The notes beneath the pieces were generated by a model. That model ran no database searches, had not been told where the DNA came from, and saw nothing but the letters and a program-made list of their open reading frames with translations. The translations under genes were made by a program, and so were the position numbers. DNA of 14,486 nt from Candidatus Dadabacteria bacterium RIFCSPHIGHO2_12_FULL_53_21. Its GTDB lineage: Bacteria; Desulfobacterota_D; UBA1144; Nemesobacterales; UBA2774. Position 1 is the first letter of the stretch; the number at the start of each line of letters is the position of its first letter. The stretch lies in NCBI GenBank assembly GCA_001775255.1, contig MFCJ01000134.1, positions 232 to 14,717 on the forward strand, given 5' to 3'. This document shows, piece after piece, positions 1 through 8,307 of the stretch.

Positions 1-29
1 TGACAAGAAAATTAAGGTACCTCCTCACC

Positions 30-60
30 CTTCCCTCTCCCTCAAAAGGGGAGAGGGAAG
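30..60. repeat. 12-bp perfect inverted repeat (hairpin)
   Basis: CTTCCCTCTCCC at 30-41 is the exact reverse complement of GGGAGAGGGAAG at 49-60, with a 7-base loop at 42-48. The purine/pyrimidine-skewed arms resemble dispersed intergenic palindromes common in bacterial genomes. It lies beyond the 3' end of pheS (minus strand) and could fold in the transcript. Read on the minus strand it is followed by only a short mixed tract, so it is not a textbook intrinsic terminator. Confidence 0.75.
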
Positions 61-69
61 TAAAAAATA

Positions 70-92
70 CGTCCTTCGACGGGCTCAGGACG
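70..92. repeat. palindromic dispersed-type repeat with CGTCCT/AGGACG arms
   Basis: CGTCCT at 70-75 pairs with AGGACG at 87-92 around an 11-base core. The sequence around it (CCTTCGACGGGCTCAGGACG, 73-92) closely matches a repeat type I recall from intergenic regions of many bacterial genomes. The match is from memory and the copy number in this genome cannot be seen from one window. Confidence 0.55.
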
Positions 93-136
93 AACGGTTT
101 AGATTGAGCAGAGGCGGTGCTGAGAACCGTACGCCC

Positions 137-152
137 GCGGGTGTTCACCCGC
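137..152. repeat. GC-rich palindrome GCGGGTG/CACCCGC
   Basis: GCGGGTG at 137-143 is followed two bases later by CACCCGC at 146-152, a 7-bp inverted repeat. As RNA it would probably form a 6-bp stem closed by a four-base loop. It sits between two other palindromes of unrelated sequence, which makes a REP-like intergenic element the likeliest reading. Confidence 0.6.
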
Positions 153-187
153 CGCAAATTCTGTAATGTCGGGAAGATAAAATATAG

Positions 188-210
188 ATTTCTCGGCTGT
201 GCCTCGAAAT
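188..210. repeat. interrupted palindrome ATTTC..GGC..GCC..GAAAT
   Basis: Outer arms ATTTC (188-192) and GAAAT (206-210) pair. Inner arms GGC (195-197) and GCC (201-203) pair around TGT, with symmetrical TC/TC mismatches between the two stems. The form TCTCGGC-TGT-GCCTCGAAAT resembles another dispersed bacterial repeat type known to me from memory. It is the repeat closest to the 3' end of pheS, about 30 bases beyond its stop codon. Confidence 0.5.
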
Positions 211-239
211 GATAGATTCCTAGACGCAAGAGAGCCCGG

Positions 240-1259
240 TCAGGTGAATTGCCTGAGGAAACGGATGTCGTTCTCGAAGAAGAGCCTTATGTCGTTTATG
301 CCGAATTTGAGCATGGCTATCCTTTCGATCCCCATGCCGAAAGCGAAGCCGGAGTATCTGTCAGGGTCGTAGCCCACGCTCTTGAAGACCTCGGGGTCGA
401 CCATGCCGCACCCGAGGATCTCGAGCCAGCCCGTGTTCTTGCACACCCTGCACCCCTTCCCCCCGCAGATCAGGCACGCTATGTCGACTTCGGCGCTCGG
501 CTCGGTGAACGGGAAGAAGCTCGGCCTGAACCTGACCCCCACGCCCTCTCCGAAAACAAGCCTGACGAATTCGGTCAGCACCCCCTTCAGGTCCCCGAAA
601 GTGACGCCCTCGTCGACGAGGAGCCCCTCTATCTGGTGGAACATCGGGGTGTGGGATATATCGCTGTCGCACCTGTAAACCTTCCCGGGGGCGATAACTT
701 TCACCGGGGGCTTCCGCTTTTCCATGACGCGTATCTGAACGGGGGACGTATGGGTCCTGAGGACGATTTCGTCGGAGACGTAGAATGTATCCTGCATGTC
801 CCTCGCCGGGTGGTTCTTGGGGATATTGAGCGCCTCGAAGTTATAGTAGTCGGTCTCGACTTCGGGACCCTCGGCGACTTCGAACCCCATTCTCTCGAAG
901 ATGGTCGTTACCTCTTCCATGACCTGCGTGATGGGGTGTCTCGCGCCTACTGGCATACCCCTTCCCGGAAGGGTGACGTCTATCTTCTCTTCATAGAGGG
1001 AGCGCCTCTTCTTTTCCTCCCTGAGCTCATCGAGCCTCCGCTCGATGAGGTCCTCGACGAAGGTCTTGGTCTCGTTTATGAGCTTACCCATTCGCGGCCG
1101 GTCGGAGTCGGGGATATCCTTCATGCCCTTTAATATCTCGGTGATAACACCCTTCCTGCCGACGAACTTCGCCTTGAGGTTCTGGAGAGATATCTCGTCT
1201 TGTACGGAACTGAGCTCGGCTTCCGCCTGCCGTTTAACCCCTTCGAGCATTTCTATCAT
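240..1259 (-). CDS. pheS: phenylalanine--tRNA ligase alpha subunit
   Basis: This is the alpha (catalytic) chain of the cytoplasmic class II synthetase that charges tRNA-Phe using ATP; the functional enzyme is an alpha2beta2 tetramer with PheT. At 339 aa it has the usual length. Residues 1-90 form the charged coiled-coil arm. The class II core shows GARHPI (105-110), ARDMQDTFYV (152-161), motif 2 YRCDSDISHTPMFHQIEG (195-212) and motif 3 GFAFGMGIERIAMLKFG (304-320). Residues 262-273 hold CxxC-x4-CxxC, an insertion seen in a subset of bacterial PheS. The ATG at 1259 has GGAG at 1270-1267, seven bases upstream; a second Met lies at codon 4. The 156 bp upstream, to the DUF456 gene, shows no clear promoter. 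No pheT is found in the 239 bp downstream, which are filled with palindromes, so the usual pheST pair is interrupted or split. Identification is secure. Confidence 0.98.
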   Translation of the reverse strand: MIEMLEGVKRQAEAELSSVQDEISLQNLKAKFVGRKGVITEILKGMKDIPDSDRPRMGKLINETKTFVEDLIERRLDELREEKKRRSLYEEKIDVTLPGRGMPVGARHPITQVMEEVTTIFERMGFEVAEGPEVETDYYNFEALNIPKNHPARDMQDTFYVSDEIVLRTHTSPVQIRVMEKRKPPVKVIAPGKVYRCDSDISHTPMFHQIEGLLVDEGVTFGDLKGVLTEFVRLVFGEGVGVRFRPSFFPFTEPSAEVDIACLICGGKGCRVCKNTGWLEILGCGMVDPEVFKSVGYDPDRYSGFAFGMGIERIAMLKFGINDIRLFFENDIRFLRQFT

Positions 1260-1415
1260 CGATTCACTCCGGCAAAATCATCGAAATCCGGACAATAATC
1301 TACCATAACGAGAATTTACATCTACTCCCGAGCATGAATTACGAAAAGTCAGCCGGAGGATAATTAAATGGCCAAATAGACAAAAAACGCGATTTGACGG
1401 CTATTGGGAAAGATT

Positions 1416-1922
1416 TCAATTTCTGAGCACGGCCAGCACGGTTATTGCGATCATCGCTATTCCGACGGCGCCCTTCGAAATAGTACCGGCGACCCTGCCT
1501 AAGAATGCCCCCCAGCCCGATTTTATGGCCTCGTCCATCTTTTTTCCCTGTGAGAGCTCCATCAGTATCGCCCCGGCAAACGCCCCCGCGAACGCGCCAA
1601 TGACAGCCCCTATGCCGAAAAAGAACGGCGCGCCCATCACGGCGCCGATAATGCCGAAGATTATTGAACCCACAATGGCCCTGTTGCTGGACTCGTACTT
1701 TTTCGACCCCAGTATGCCGAGAAGGAACTCTATCAGCTCCCCGGCGAGGGCGAGAACTACCAATATGATGATTACCCTGACAGTTATTTCGCTGAAACCG
1801 CCGTACCAGCCGTAGAGGACAGAGGCTCCGAGTATGACGAAAGTGCCCGGGAGGCCGAATACGAGGGAAACGAGACCCGCGAGCGAAACCAGAATGTAGA
1901 AGGCAAGTAGGACGTAATCCAT
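1416..1922 (-). CDS. DUF456 family membrane protein
   Basis: A small, very hydrophobic inner-membrane protein of unknown function, 168 aa from the ATG at 1922 (a GTG immediately precedes it at 1925). It matches my recollection of the DUF456 family: an early GLPGTF motif (about residue 23-28), GELIEFLLGILGSKKY (about 61-76), then a long Gly/Ala-rich membrane region and a C-terminal segment with GAFLGRVAGTISK. I count about five to six membrane segments, with a charged stretch (SQGKKMDEAIKSG) before the last. There is no strong Shine-Dalgarno upstream. It lies between the permease (104 bp away) and pheS (156 bp away) on the same strand, so it may be cotranscribed or have its own promoter; context suggests no specific role. 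Family assignment is from sequence pattern only. Confidence 0.85.
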   Translation of the reverse strand: MDYVLLAFYILVSLAGLVSLVFGLPGTFVILGASVLYGWYGGFSEITVRVIIILVVLALAGELIEFLLGILGSKKYESSNRAIVGSIIFGIIGAVMGAPFFFGIGAVIGAFAGAFAGAILMELSQGKKMDEAIKSGWGAFLGRVAGTISKGAVGIAMIAITVLAVLRN

Positions 1923-1978
1923 CACTTGAATAGATTTACCCGCAAAACCCTTTTTTCCAACTGATGATTTAGTAATTC

Positions 1979-1996
1979 GGCGTCATGCATGCCGCC
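1979..1996. repeat. 18-bp near-perfect palindrome in the permease-DUF456 gap
   Basis: GGCG-T-CATG / CATG-C-CGCC is symmetrical except for one mismatched pair (T1983/C1992). It lies in the 104-bp gap downstream of the permease stop and upstream of the DUF456 gene. Size and symmetry would fit a dimeric repressor operator. No T-run follows on the minus strand, so a terminator is less likely. A short GGCC (2009-2012)/GGCC (2021-2024) stem also lies here, closer to the permease stop. Confidence 0.35.
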
Positions 1997-2029
1997 AAGT
2001 AAATACAAGGCCCTTCATCCGGCCCCGAA

Positions 2030-3472
2030 TCAGCTCACGGCCCGTTTACGTGAGTAGAGGAAGTAGATCACGAACCCGATCAGCATCCAGACAATGAGCC
2101 TGAGCCACGTATCCATAGGAAGCGCAGCCATCTGTAGGAAGCTCACACCCGCGCCCAATATCGGGACAAGGGGGAAGAGCGGGACTTTAAAGGGCCTCGG
2201 AAGCTGAGGGTCCGTATAACGGAGCGCTAGAACGCCGACGCAGACGATCACGAAAGCGAGCAGGGTCCCGATCGAGACCAGCTCCCCCAGGATTCCTATA
2301 GGGAATATCCCCGCAAAAAATGAAGCCGCGACCCCTGTCAGAATCGTAGTGAATATCGGGGTCCTGTATACGGGATGCAGGGCCGCGAACCGTCCGGGCA
2401 GCATTTTGTCGCGCGCCATCGAATAGAATATCCTGGTCTGTCCGAAAAGGAGCACTATTATTACGGACGTGAGACCCGCGATCGCGCCTATCTTTATCAA
2501 AGGACGGAGCCAGTAGAGCTTCTCTCCCATAAAATCGACGGCTACGGCGATCGGATCCGGCACGTTCAGCATGGAATACTTCACGACGCCTGTTAAAACA
2601 AGCGCTACTACGATATACAAAACAGTCGCGACCACGAGAGAGCCGAGAATGCCGATAGGAACGTTTCGCTGAGGGTTGCGCGTTTCCTGCGCGGCGGTGG
2701 AGACGGCGTCGAAGCCTATGTACGCGAAGAATATCACGCCCGCGCCCCGGAGCACCCCGCTCCAGCCGAAGTGGCCGAACGTCCCTTCGTTAGGGGGTAT
2801 GAACGGCTGCCAGTTCTCGCGGTTTATATAAAAAAACCCGACCCCGATGAAAACCAACAGAACTGTGAGTTTTATGATCACGATTAGGCTGGTTGCCGCC
2901 GCCGATTCCCTGATACCCATGGTCAGGAGCGTCATGGCGGCGAGCACGATAAGTATGGCGGGGAGATTGATCACTGCCCCCGTAAACGCCCACCCGGCGT
3001 GAGGGTCATATGACAAAGGCGATCTCGATATTATGTCGGGAATAAAGATACCGAAGTCCTTGAGGAAGCTCACGACGTAGCCCGACCAGCCTACCGAGAC
3101 AGTCGAGCTTGCGAAGAGGTATTCGAGAACGAGGTCCCATCCTATGACCCAAGCGATAAACTGCCCGAGCGTGGCATACGCATACGTATATGCGCTTCCG
3201 GAGACGGGGATCATCGAGGCCATTTCGGCATAGCACAATCCCGCAAAAACGCAGCCGAAACCGGATAGAACGAAAGAAAGGGATATCGCAGGCCCAGCGT
3301 ACTGGGCAGCCGCCTGGCCCGTGACGACAAAAATCCCGGCGCCGATAATTATACCGATGCCGAGGCTCACCAGATCGAGCGGACCGAGCACACGTTTTAA
3401 ACCGTGTTGCTCGTCGTCCGCTTCAAGCGTTATCTGGCTTATATTTTTTCGTTTCAGGAGTTGTTTTAACAT
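2030..3472 (-). CDS. APC-superfamily amino-acid permease (cationic amino acid transporter type)
   Basis: A 480-aa, roughly 12-segment inner-membrane transporter of the amino acid-polyamine-organocation superfamily. It most resembles the CAT / YfnA-like branch. Visible signatures are the unwound first helix LGIGIIIGAGIFVVTGQ (about residues 37-53), then CYAEMASMIPVSGSAYTYAY and GWDLVLEYLFASSTVSVGWSGY, and in helix 6 FFAYIGFDAVSTAAQETRNPQRNVP, all characteristic of this branch. The substrate cannot be told from sequence; an amino acid is likely. The ATG at 3472 is preferred over the TTG one codon upstream because AGGAGG (3486-3481) sits eight bases before it. It begins 33 bp after the hppA stop on the same strand with no room for a promoter, so cotranscription with hppA is likely. 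Confidence 0.92.
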   Translation of the reverse strand: MLKQLLKRKNISQITLEADDEQHGLKRVLGPLDLVSLGIGIIIGAGIFVVTGQAAAQYAGPAISLSFVLSGFGCVFAGLCYAEMASMIPVSGSAYTYAYATLGQFIAWVIGWDLVLEYLFASSTVSVGWSGYVVSFLKDFGIFIPDIISRSPLSYDPHAGWAFTGAVINLPAILIVLAAMTLLTMGIRESAAATSLIVIIKLTVLLVFIGVGFFYINRENWQPFIPPNEGTFGHFGWSGVLRGAGVIFFAYIGFDAVSTAAQETRNPQRNVPIGILGSLVVATVLYIVVALVLTGVVKYSMLNVPDPIAVAVDFMGEKLYWLRPLIKIGAIAGLTSVIIVLLFGQTRIFYSMARDKMLPGRFAALHPVYRTPIFTTILTGVAASFFAGIFPIGILGELVSIGTLLAFVIVCVGVLALRYTDPQLPRPFKVPLFPLVPILGAGVSFLQMAALPMDTWLRLIVWMLIGFVIYFLYSRKRAVS

Positions 3473-3480
3473 CAACAGGG

Positions 3481-3486
3481 CCTCCT
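3481..3486 (-). promoter_or_regulatory. ribosome binding site of the permease gene
   Basis: The minus strand reads AGGAGG here. It lies eight bases before ATG 3472 and five before TTG 3475, which favours the ATG as the start. Confidence 0.7.
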
Positions 3487-3505
3487 GAATATTACTCTCT
3501 AAAAA

Positions 3506-5629
3506 CTAGATAAACAACGGCGCAAGCACGAGCGTAATCGTCGAGAGTAGCTTGATCAGCACGTGTATCGAGGGGCCTGCCGTGTCCTTGAACGGGTCGC
3601 CGACCGTGTCTCCAACTATCGTAGCTTTATGCGTCTCCGACTTCTTACCGCCGTAATTCCCCATCTCCACAAATTTCTTTGCGTTGTCCCAGGCGCCGCC
3701 GCCGTTATTCATAAATGTCGCCAGCAGGATGCCGGCTATGGTTCCCACCATCAGGAACGCGGCCACAGCCTCGGCCCCGAGACCGAACTGCTTGAATACG
3801 AGTCCTACCGCTATGGGCATGCAGACAGCGAGAAGACCGGGAGGGATCATTTCCTTGAGAGCGCCTTTCGTGACGATATCGACGCACCTCGCGTAGTCGG
3901 GCTTGGAAGTGCCCTGGAGGATGCCGGGGTTTTCCTTGAACTGAGCGCGTACGTCGCTGATTACATAGTACGCTGCCCTGGCTACAGCCCTTATCGCGAG
4001 CGAGCTGAAGAGGAAGACCAACATCGCGCCCAAGAGTCCGCCTACGAAGACCTGAACCTGGGCAATGTCAACGGTATCGAAAAGCTTTCCGGTGAGGTGT
4101 GAGACTTCGTCCATGTAAGCCGAGAAGAGAAGGAAAGCCGCGAGAGCAGCAGAGCCTATAGCGTATCCCTTCGTGAGGGCCTTCGTCGTGTTTCCGACCG
4201 CATCGAGCCTGTCAGTCTTGTTCCTGATTTCTTCAGGCTGTTTGCTCATTTCAACTATACCGCCAGCGTTGTCCGTAATAGGCCCGAAGGTATCCATGGC
4301 AAGGATGTATGCCGCCGTACCCAGCATCCCCATACAGGCGATTGCAGTACCATATAGACCCGCGGCGTTCCGGGAAATATCGGTAAACTCCTGCAGTCCG
4401 TACATTCCGCAGTAATATGAGCTTATAAGAGCCGCGGAAATCGCGAGCACGGGAAGGGCGGTACACTCTAGACCTACCGCGAGACCGGCTATGATGTTGG
4501 TAGCAGGACCCGTTTGAGACGCTTCGGCGATGAATTGCACCGGACGGTATCTGTATTCCGTATAGTATTGTGTGATGTAAACGAACGCGATGCTCGTCGC
4601 GATACCGATCACGCCCGCGAGGAACAACCAGAGGTTGTTGTCAAGCAGGAGATACGTCGCAACGAAAAACCCCGCGGCCGCAAGGATGCAGGTGATGTAG
4701 TAGCCGCGGTTGAGAGCGCCCATCGGGTCTTCGTTCTCATTTTTCAACCTAACCAATGTTATTCCAATCATACTCGCTATGAGGCCGAAGGCACGGGCGA
4801 CGAGCGGGAAGAGAATCCCCTTAATTCCGAAGTGAGGGAAGAGAGCGACGCCCAAAATCATGGCGCCTATGTTCTCGGCTGCGGTCGACTCGAAGAGGTC
4901 GGCTCCGCGGCCGGCGCAGTCGCCGACGTTATCTCCCACGAGGTCCGCTATTACAGCGGGGTTCCTGGGGTCGTCTTCGGGTATCCCTGCCTCGACCTTA
5001 CCGACGAGGTCGGCCCCTACGTCGGCCGCTTTCGTGTAGATACCGCCGCCCAGCTGGGCAAACAGCGCGACGAAGCTCGCGCCGAACCCGTACCCGACTA
5101 TAAGATACGGGACCCTCTTCAGCACTTCCGCATCATCACTATATCCGCCGTAGAGTAAGAATAGTATCCCGACTCCCAGAAGACTCATGGCGACGATCGT
5201 TATCCCCGATACCGCCCCGCCCCTGAACGAAATCCTGAGCGCCCTGTCGAGACTCGACCTCACGGCGCTCGCGGTACGGATGTTCGTCCTTATCGATATC
5301 CACATACCTATATAGCCTGCAAGAGCCGAGCAGCCAGCTCCGAAAAGAAACGCTACAGTAGTACGCCAGGCTGTATCCTTATCGCCGGCAAGGAACCAGT
5401 AGACCAGGAACATGAGGGCCGCGAGGGCGAGACTCATCATGATGATGGTCGAGTACTGTCTCTTGAGAAACGCCTCGGCTCCTTCTTTAATCGCGTTACT
5501 TATCTCCTGCATCGCGGTCGTGCCCATATCGGAACTGAGCACAAACTTCGCAAGATATCCCGCGAAAGCCAGAGAAAGCACGCTTATGCCTAAAACAAGC
5601 AAAATTAATGTGTGGCTGCTTATCTCCAT
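3506..5629 (-). CDS. hppA: K+-independent membrane proton-translocating pyrophosphatase
   Basis: An integral inner-membrane pump that couples hydrolysis of pyrophosphate to H+ export. At 707 aa with about 16 membrane segments it has the family's full length. The substrate-binding signature DVGADLVGKVEAGIPEDD begins at residue 203 and is followed by GDNVGDCAGRGADLFES (232-248). The C-terminal acidic signature is GDTVGDPFKDTAGPSIH (673-689). The cation-dependence motif reads GNTTKALTKG (479-488): Lys483 and Thr486 are the residues typical of K+-independent H+-pumping enzymes, where K+-dependent ones have Ala and Gly. The ATG at 5629 follows AGGAG (5642-5638) by eight bases. It is the first gene of the leftward block and is separated from divergent cstA by 460 bp. 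Pyrophosphate from biosynthesis, including aminoacylation by enzymes such as PheRS, is the natural fuel. Confidence 0.97.
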   Translation of the reverse strand: MEISSHTLILLVLGISVLSLAFAGYLAKFVLSSDMGTTAMQEISNAIKEGAEAFLKRQYSTIIMMSLALAALMFLVYWFLAGDKDTAWRTTVAFLFGAGCSALAGYIGMWISIRTNIRTASAVRSSLDRALRISFRGGAVSGITIVAMSLLGVGILFLLYGGYSDDAEVLKRVPYLIVGYGFGASFVALFAQLGGGIYTKAADVGADLVGKVEAGIPEDDPRNPAVIADLVGDNVGDCAGRGADLFESTAAENIGAMILGVALFPHFGIKGILFPLVARAFGLIASMIGITLVRLKNENEDPMGALNRGYYITCILAAAGFFVATYLLLDNNLWLFLAGVIGIATSIAFVYITQYYTEYRYRPVQFIAEASQTGPATNIIAGLAVGLECTALPVLAISAALISSYYCGMYGLQEFTDISRNAAGLYGTAIACMGMLGTAAYILAMDTFGPITDNAGGIVEMSKQPEEIRNKTDRLDAVGNTTKALTKGYAIGSAALAAFLLFSAYMDEVSHLTGKLFDTVDIAQVQVFVGGLLGAMLVFLFSSLAIRAVARAAYYVISDVRAQFKENPGILQGTSKPDYARCVDIVTKGALKEMIPPGLLAVCMPIAVGLVFKQFGLGAEAVAAFLMVGTIAGILLATFMNNGGGAWDNAKKFVEMGNYGGKKSETHKATIVGDTVGDPFKDTAGPSIHVLIKLLSTITLVLAPLFI

Positions 5630-5849
5630 ATCAAATTCTCCTTTGTTTTATTGATAACATTCTGTAATTTTCAGATTATTGTTTTGCGGGAGGAGAAGAG
5701 CAAACCGGGGGTCTTTCTAGCAATGCTGGAACTGCCTGAATTTAAAAATAAAAATGAGCGGAACACACATTCCCGGCAGGTACTCTTACTAATGTTTCCG
5801 TACCTCAATCGAAGCAATCTATAACCTCATTCCTCCTAAAGATGCGGAA

Positions 5850-5877
5850 AACATATCAGAATACGCAATAAAGTCAA
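5850..5877 (-). promoter_or_regulatory. candidate sigma70-type promoter for hppA
   Basis: The minus strand reads TTGACT (5877-5872), a 16-bp spacer, then TATGTT (5855-5850). This matches five and four of six consensus bases. It would give a transcript starting near 5843 and a leader of about 210 nt before hppA. Pattern match only. Confidence 0.3.
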
Positions 5878-5916
5878 GGAAAAAGAGCGGGGACGATTAA
5901 ATAGATACCCGCGGTC

Positions 5917-5947
5917 TATAATCCGGCGGTAATTTTGAGTTTATAAT
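5917..5947 (+). promoter_or_regulatory. candidate -10 elements upstream of cstA
   Basis: Two perfect TATAAT hexamers lie at 5917-5922 and 5942-5947. Neither has a good -35 element 16-18 bp upstream, so either chance or activator-dependent transcription is possible. The first is flanked by CCGC (5909-5912) and GCGG (5926-5929), a loose inverted repeat that could be part of a regulator site. The leader before cstA would be about 135-160 nt. Confidence 0.25.
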
Positions 5948-6089
5948 TCATTTGCTGTATCTTGTTACCCTGCGACGCGCGTTCTAATGCTTAAAGGCAG
6001 ATAAGTAAAGATAAAAATCACAGCATGCGAGAACATACCGCGATTATGTTTTTCTCCCCCAGTATCAGCCCCGGGACGAGGTCGGCCGG

Positions 6090-7914
<1,825 letters not shown>

Positions 7915-7919
<5 letters not shown>

Positions 7920-8307
7920 CGATTCGACCGTAATCATAGTGAGGGAGAGCGATTCGGGGGGCGGATGCATATGCTGCTCGGGAGGGATGGGGGAGCATGC
8001 GAAGAAGGAACCCTCATACCATGAGATAAGGGAATCTGCGGGGGAATGTGGGAGGCTCCACAGGGAGATACGCGAGAGGTACGGGGAAGAGGAGGTCGAG
8101 ATAATACAGATCGAGCCCAAAGACTATATATACGTCGTGCCCAGGGTGATCAGAGATATATTAAAGTGCCGCGTACCGCTTGTTTCATCTATCAGGACGT
8201 TATTGCTCTGGTATCCGGTGCCTGCAGTTATCGTGAACGGGAAAATGGTGGGCTCGGGTACTGTTCCCCGTGCAAACGATATATTTAAAGAAATAGAAGG
8301 CTATTAA
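7915..8307 (+). CDS. small thioredoxin-fold protein with CxxC, coupled to cstA
   Basis: I do not recognise a named family, but the layout is thioredoxin-like. From ATT 7915 the protein is 130 aa. It has an N-terminal beta strand STVIIVRES (4-12), a Gly-rich loop with Cys18-Ile-Cys20-Cys21 (CxxC), and a helix. A second strand VEIIQIE (61-67) follows, then a probable cis-proline segment YPVPAVIVNGKMVGSG (100-115) and a final helix ANDIFKEIEGY. Further cysteines lie at 45 and 85. No signal peptide is visible, so it is probably cytoplasmic and may be a redox or metal-binding protein. The first standard-type codon, GTG 7939, has no ribosome site and would cut away the first strand. ATT 7915 has AAAAGGAGG nine bases upstream and shares a base with the cstA TAG (ATTAG). 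Its stop overlaps that of convergent secF. Coding status is well supported; function is inferred. Confidence 0.8.

Larger units (their letters stand above)
5630..6089. other. divergent intergenic region between hppA and cstA
   Basis: This 460-bp region holds no convincing gene: short open frames lack both a ribosome site and a recognisable product. It is AT-richer than its neighbours. It contains a candidate leftward promoter (5877-5850), two perfect TATAAT hexamers facing cstA (5917-5922, 5942-5947), and a small inverted repeat AGGTAC (5778-5783)/GTACCT (5800-5805). On the minus strand AGGAGGAATGAGG (around 5836-5824) resembles a ribosome site, but the following ATG meets a stop after two more codons. 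The predicted hppA leader would be about 200 nt, long enough for a regulatory RNA structure, though I recognise no riboswitch. Confidence 0.5.

Noticed and set aside
1..239. CRISPR-like array at the left edge
   Set aside because: The palindromes differ from one another in sequence and spacing; there is no repeated unit with spacers.
249..1133. 294-codon open frame on the plus strand opposite pheS
   Set aside because: It lies wholly antisense to an unambiguous pheS, has no ribosome site or recognisable domain, and its acidic, Val/Leu-rich composition is that of a mirrored frame.
1380..1415. T-run after DUF456 (minus strand GCGTTTTTTG) as an intrinsic terminator
   Set aside because: No stable stem precedes the T-run; only a few isolated complementary bases are present.
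4514..5158. 214-codon plus-strand frame opposite hppA
   Set aside because: Antisense to highly conserved hppA coding sequence, with no domain and no ribosome site.
5824..5836. AGGAGGAATGAGG on the minus strand as a leader peptide start
   Set aside because: The ATG is too close to the AGGAGG and the frame ends at TAG after three codons.
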